A DNA stretch of 7,792 nt from Bacteroidota bacterium (GTDB lineage Bacteria > Bacteroidota > Bacteroidia > NS11-12g > UBA9320). The DNA is taken from the NCBI GenBank assembly GCA_947499775.1, contig CANMPY010000076.1, positions 1 to 7,792 of the forward strand. Direction: 5' to 3'. The notes beneath the pieces were generated by a model. It saw only the letters and a list, made by a program, of their open reading frames with translations. It ran no database searches and was not told where the DNA came from. This document shows, piece after piece, positions 6,012 to 7,792 of the stretch (position 1 is its first letter; each line of letters opens with the position of its first letter). A program made the position numbers and the translations under genes.

Positions 6012-7709
6012 TTACATAAAAAAAGCAGTAAAGACTAAAAACAATCCTAATATTTTCCCATCATCATCCACATCAATGGCTTCGGCCGAAGGAATTTGAG
6101 GTAGGCCTGGCATTCGCATCATTTCGCCACATACTGGTATGATAAAACCAGCTCCCGTAGCAAATTCAAATTCACGAACTGTGAGATGGAAATTGGTTGG
6201 ACGACCAATTTTTTTAGGATCATCGGTCAAGGAGTATTGGGTTTTGGCCATACAAATCGGCAATTTATCAAACCCCATTTTATATATTTTCTTAAGATCA
6301 CTTATGGCCTTAGGCGTATATTCAACGCCATTAGCGCCATAAATATTTTTGGCTATTGCATTAAGTTTATTCTCTACAGTGTCATTCCAATCGTAGGTAC
6401 CTTTAAATGTACTTCCATTATTGTCAATGGCTTCTACAACTTTTTGCGCTATTTCTTTCATCCCTTCTCCGCCCAACTCAAACCCAGCGCCTATGGCTAT
6501 GGAAACACCTTTTGCTTCCACTAATTTTATTAAAGTATCAACTTCAGCTTTCGAGTCGGCATAAAATCTATTGATTACAACAACAGGAGGAATACCAAAT
6601 GACTTTATGTTTTCCAAATGCTTTTCAAGATTGCAAAACCCTTTTACCAAAGCATCCACATTCTCATTTTTCAATTCTTTTACATCCACACCACCGTGAT
6701 ATTTTAAGGCGCGAACGGTAGCTACTATCATTACACATTTTGGATAAACTTTGGCATAACCGCATTTAATATTTAAAAACTTTTCGGCTCCCAAGTCAGC
6801 GCCAAAACCTGCTTCGGTTACAACATAATCGGCTAAACTTAAGCCCATTTTAGTAGCTAATATTGTATTTGTTCCCTGAGCTATATTAGCAAAAGGTCCG
6901 CCATGCAATATGGCCGGATTTCCTTCCAGTGTTTGTACGAGGTTGGGTTTAATAGCATCTTTTAATAAGGCAGCCATTGCGCCATGCGCTTTTAACTGGC
7001 GGGCGAATACGGGTTGTCCATCAAAAGTATTACCTATATATATATTGCCACATTTTTCTTTAAGGTCATTTAGGTTTTTGCTCATGCACAAAATGGCCAT
7101 CACTTCAGAAGCAGCCGTAATATTGAATCCAGATTCGCGCGGCATTCCTCCGTTTTTGCCTCCTAAGGCAATAACCATTTGGCGAAGCGAACGGTCGTTC
7201 ATGTCCATTACCCGTTTCCAAACCACAGTACGGGGATCAATGTTCAGATTGTTCTCTTTTTTATTTTGAATGTTATTGTCAATTAGCGCCGCTAATAAAT
7301 TATTGGCTTTTTCAACAGCCGAAAAATCACCGGTAAAATGCAGATTAATGTCTTCCATTGGAATCACTTGGCTGTATCCACCTCCTGCAGCACCGCCTTT
7401 TACCCCAAACACAGGGCCTAAAGAAGGCTCACGCAATACAGCAACAGCCTTTTTCCCAATTTTATTAAGCCCTTCGGTAAGACCTATACTCATGGTGGTT
7501 TTTCCTTCACCGGCAGGAGTAGGGTTAATGGCTGTAACGAGAATTAAATTGCTATTTCCAATTTTGCTTTCATCAATTAATTCTAAATGAAGTTTTGCTT
7601 TGTATTTACCGTAATACTCCAAATCATCGGCTGGGATATTTAATTTTTCGGCTATGAGCTTAATGTGTTTTGGCTGGGTTGATTGTGCAATTTCAATATC
7701 GGATAACAT
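6012..7709 (-). CDS. fhs: Formate-tetrahydrofolate ligase (10-formyl-THF synthetase)
   Basis: This cytoplasmic enzyme joins formate to tetrahydrofolate with ATP, giving 10-formyl-THF for purine synthesis, initiator-tRNA formylation and one-carbon flow. The family is recognisable along the whole length: P-loop TPAGEGKT (64-71), REPSLGPVFGVKGGAAGGGY (93-112), MEDINLHFTGD (118-128), DRSLR (172-176), HGGPFANIAQG (269-279), VTEAGFGADLGAEKF (297-311), AKTQYSLTDDP (488-498) and MPGLPQIPSAEAIDVD (533-548). The usual C-terminus, GLF, is at 555-557, but the frame continues for eight more residues (LVFTAFFM) before TAA. In the neighbouring frame a TAG follows GLF directly, across a run of five T, so a one-base indel may have removed the native stop. 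All catalytic regions are intact. The ATG at 7709 gives a normal family N-terminus, and a promoter-like motif lies just upstream. It may be transcribed alone or lead the downstream genes; the 138-bp gap leaves this open. Confidence 0.97.
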   Translation of the reverse strand: MLSDIEIAQSTQPKHIKLIAEKLNIPADDLEYYGKYKAKLHLELIDESKIGNSNLILVTAINPTPAGEGKTTMSIGLTEGLNKIGKKAVAVLREPSLGPVFGVKGGAAGGGYSQVIPMEDINLHFTGDFSAVEKANNLLAALIDNNIQNKKENNLNIDPRTVVWKRVMDMNDRSLRQMVIALGGKNGGMPRESGFNITAASEVMAILCMSKNLNDLKEKCGNIYIGNTFDGQPVFARQLKAHGAMAALLKDAIKPNLVQTLEGNPAILHGGPFANIAQGTNTILATKMGLSLADYVVTEAGFGADLGAEKFLNIKCGYAKVYPKCVMIVATVRALKYHGGVDVKELKNENVDALVKGFCNLEKHLENIKSFGIPPVVVINRFYADSKAEVDTLIKLVEAKGVSIAIGAGFELGGEGMKEIAQKVVEAIDNNGSTFKGTYDWNDTVENKLNAIAKNIYGANGVEYTPKAISDLKKIYKMGFDKLPICMAKTQYSLTDDPKKIGRPTNFHLTVREFEFATGAGFIIPVCGEMMRMPGLPQIPSAEAIDVDDDGKILGLFLVFTAFFM

Positions 7710-7737
7710 AGTATTATGTGTTTTTTATGATTTGCGG

Positions 7738-7745
7738 CAAACTTA
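7738..7745 (-). promoter_or_regulatory. Candidate Bacteroidota -7 promoter element for fhs
   Basis: The minus strand reads TAAGTTTG, a full match to TAnnTTTG, 28 bp before the fhs ATG, giving a predicted 5' leader of about 20 nt. The expected -33 TTG is not well formed about 19 bp further up (TTATG is the nearest). The leader is A/T-rich, without a GGAGG-type ribosome site, as usual in Bacteroidota. Confidence 0.45.
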
Positions 7746-7792
7746 ATATAAAAAAGGAAACTGCATAATAGGTTTAATACTTAATTATAATA

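Noticed and set aside
6012..6044. Intrinsic terminator at the fhs 3' end
   Set aside because: There is a T-run, but only a 3-bp stem (AGT/ACT) can be found before it.
6139..6524. Overlapping plus-strand open frames of 67 and 112 codons opposite the 3' half of fhs
   Set aside because: Antisense shadows of fhs; no motif, ribosome site or promoter supports them.
6910..7590. Two almost continuous plus-strand open frames (119 and 106 codons) opposite fhs
   Set aside because: They are antisense to a fully conserved enzyme, show no recognisable domain and have compositions expected from reading the complementary strand.

Overview
This is a 7.8 kb, AT-rich window that looks chromosomal and comes from a member of the Bacteroidota. 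Three things point there. The left-edge gene ends in a gliding-motility-type C-terminal domain (type IX secretion sorting signal, type B). An HU-CCDC81/SPOR membrane protein and a Gly-rich TonB of Bacteroidota layout sit side by side. Spacers upstream of several genes carry matches to the Bacteroidota -7 element TAnnTTTG. I cannot name a genus.

Layout: the plus strand carries only the 3' end of one large secreted protein (2-745). A perfect 18-bp inverted repeat (762-802) then serves as a two-way terminator against five genes on the minus strand. In transcription order (right to left) these are fhs, formate-tetrahydrofolate ligase (7709-6012); a plug-less TonB-receptor-like outer-membrane barrel (5873-4242); an HU-CCDC81 + transmembrane + SPOR protein (4112-3051); a TonB-like energy transducer (2995-2132); and folC (2071-821). 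Gaps are 138, 129, 55 and 60 bp. The last three genes could share a transcript. fhs and the barrel gene each have a promoter-like -7 motif of their own.

How they fit together: fhs and folC are the two outer genes of the cluster, and both serve folate/one-carbon metabolism (10-formyl-THF synthesis and polyglutamylation). The three genes between them are envelope genes: an outer-membrane barrel, a protein predicted to link DNA (HU-like domains) to peptidoglycan (SPOR), and a TonB without ExbB/ExbD next to it. This is mostly ordinary core gene content. The points most worth a second look are the HU-SPOR/TonB/barrel neighbourhood, a possible homopolymer frameshift that extends the C-terminus of Fhs, a GNRA-type hairpin placed exactly over the tonB stop codon, and an in-frame hexamer microsatellite in tonB. 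I found no tRNA, rRNA, CRISPR array, insertion sequence or phage gene.
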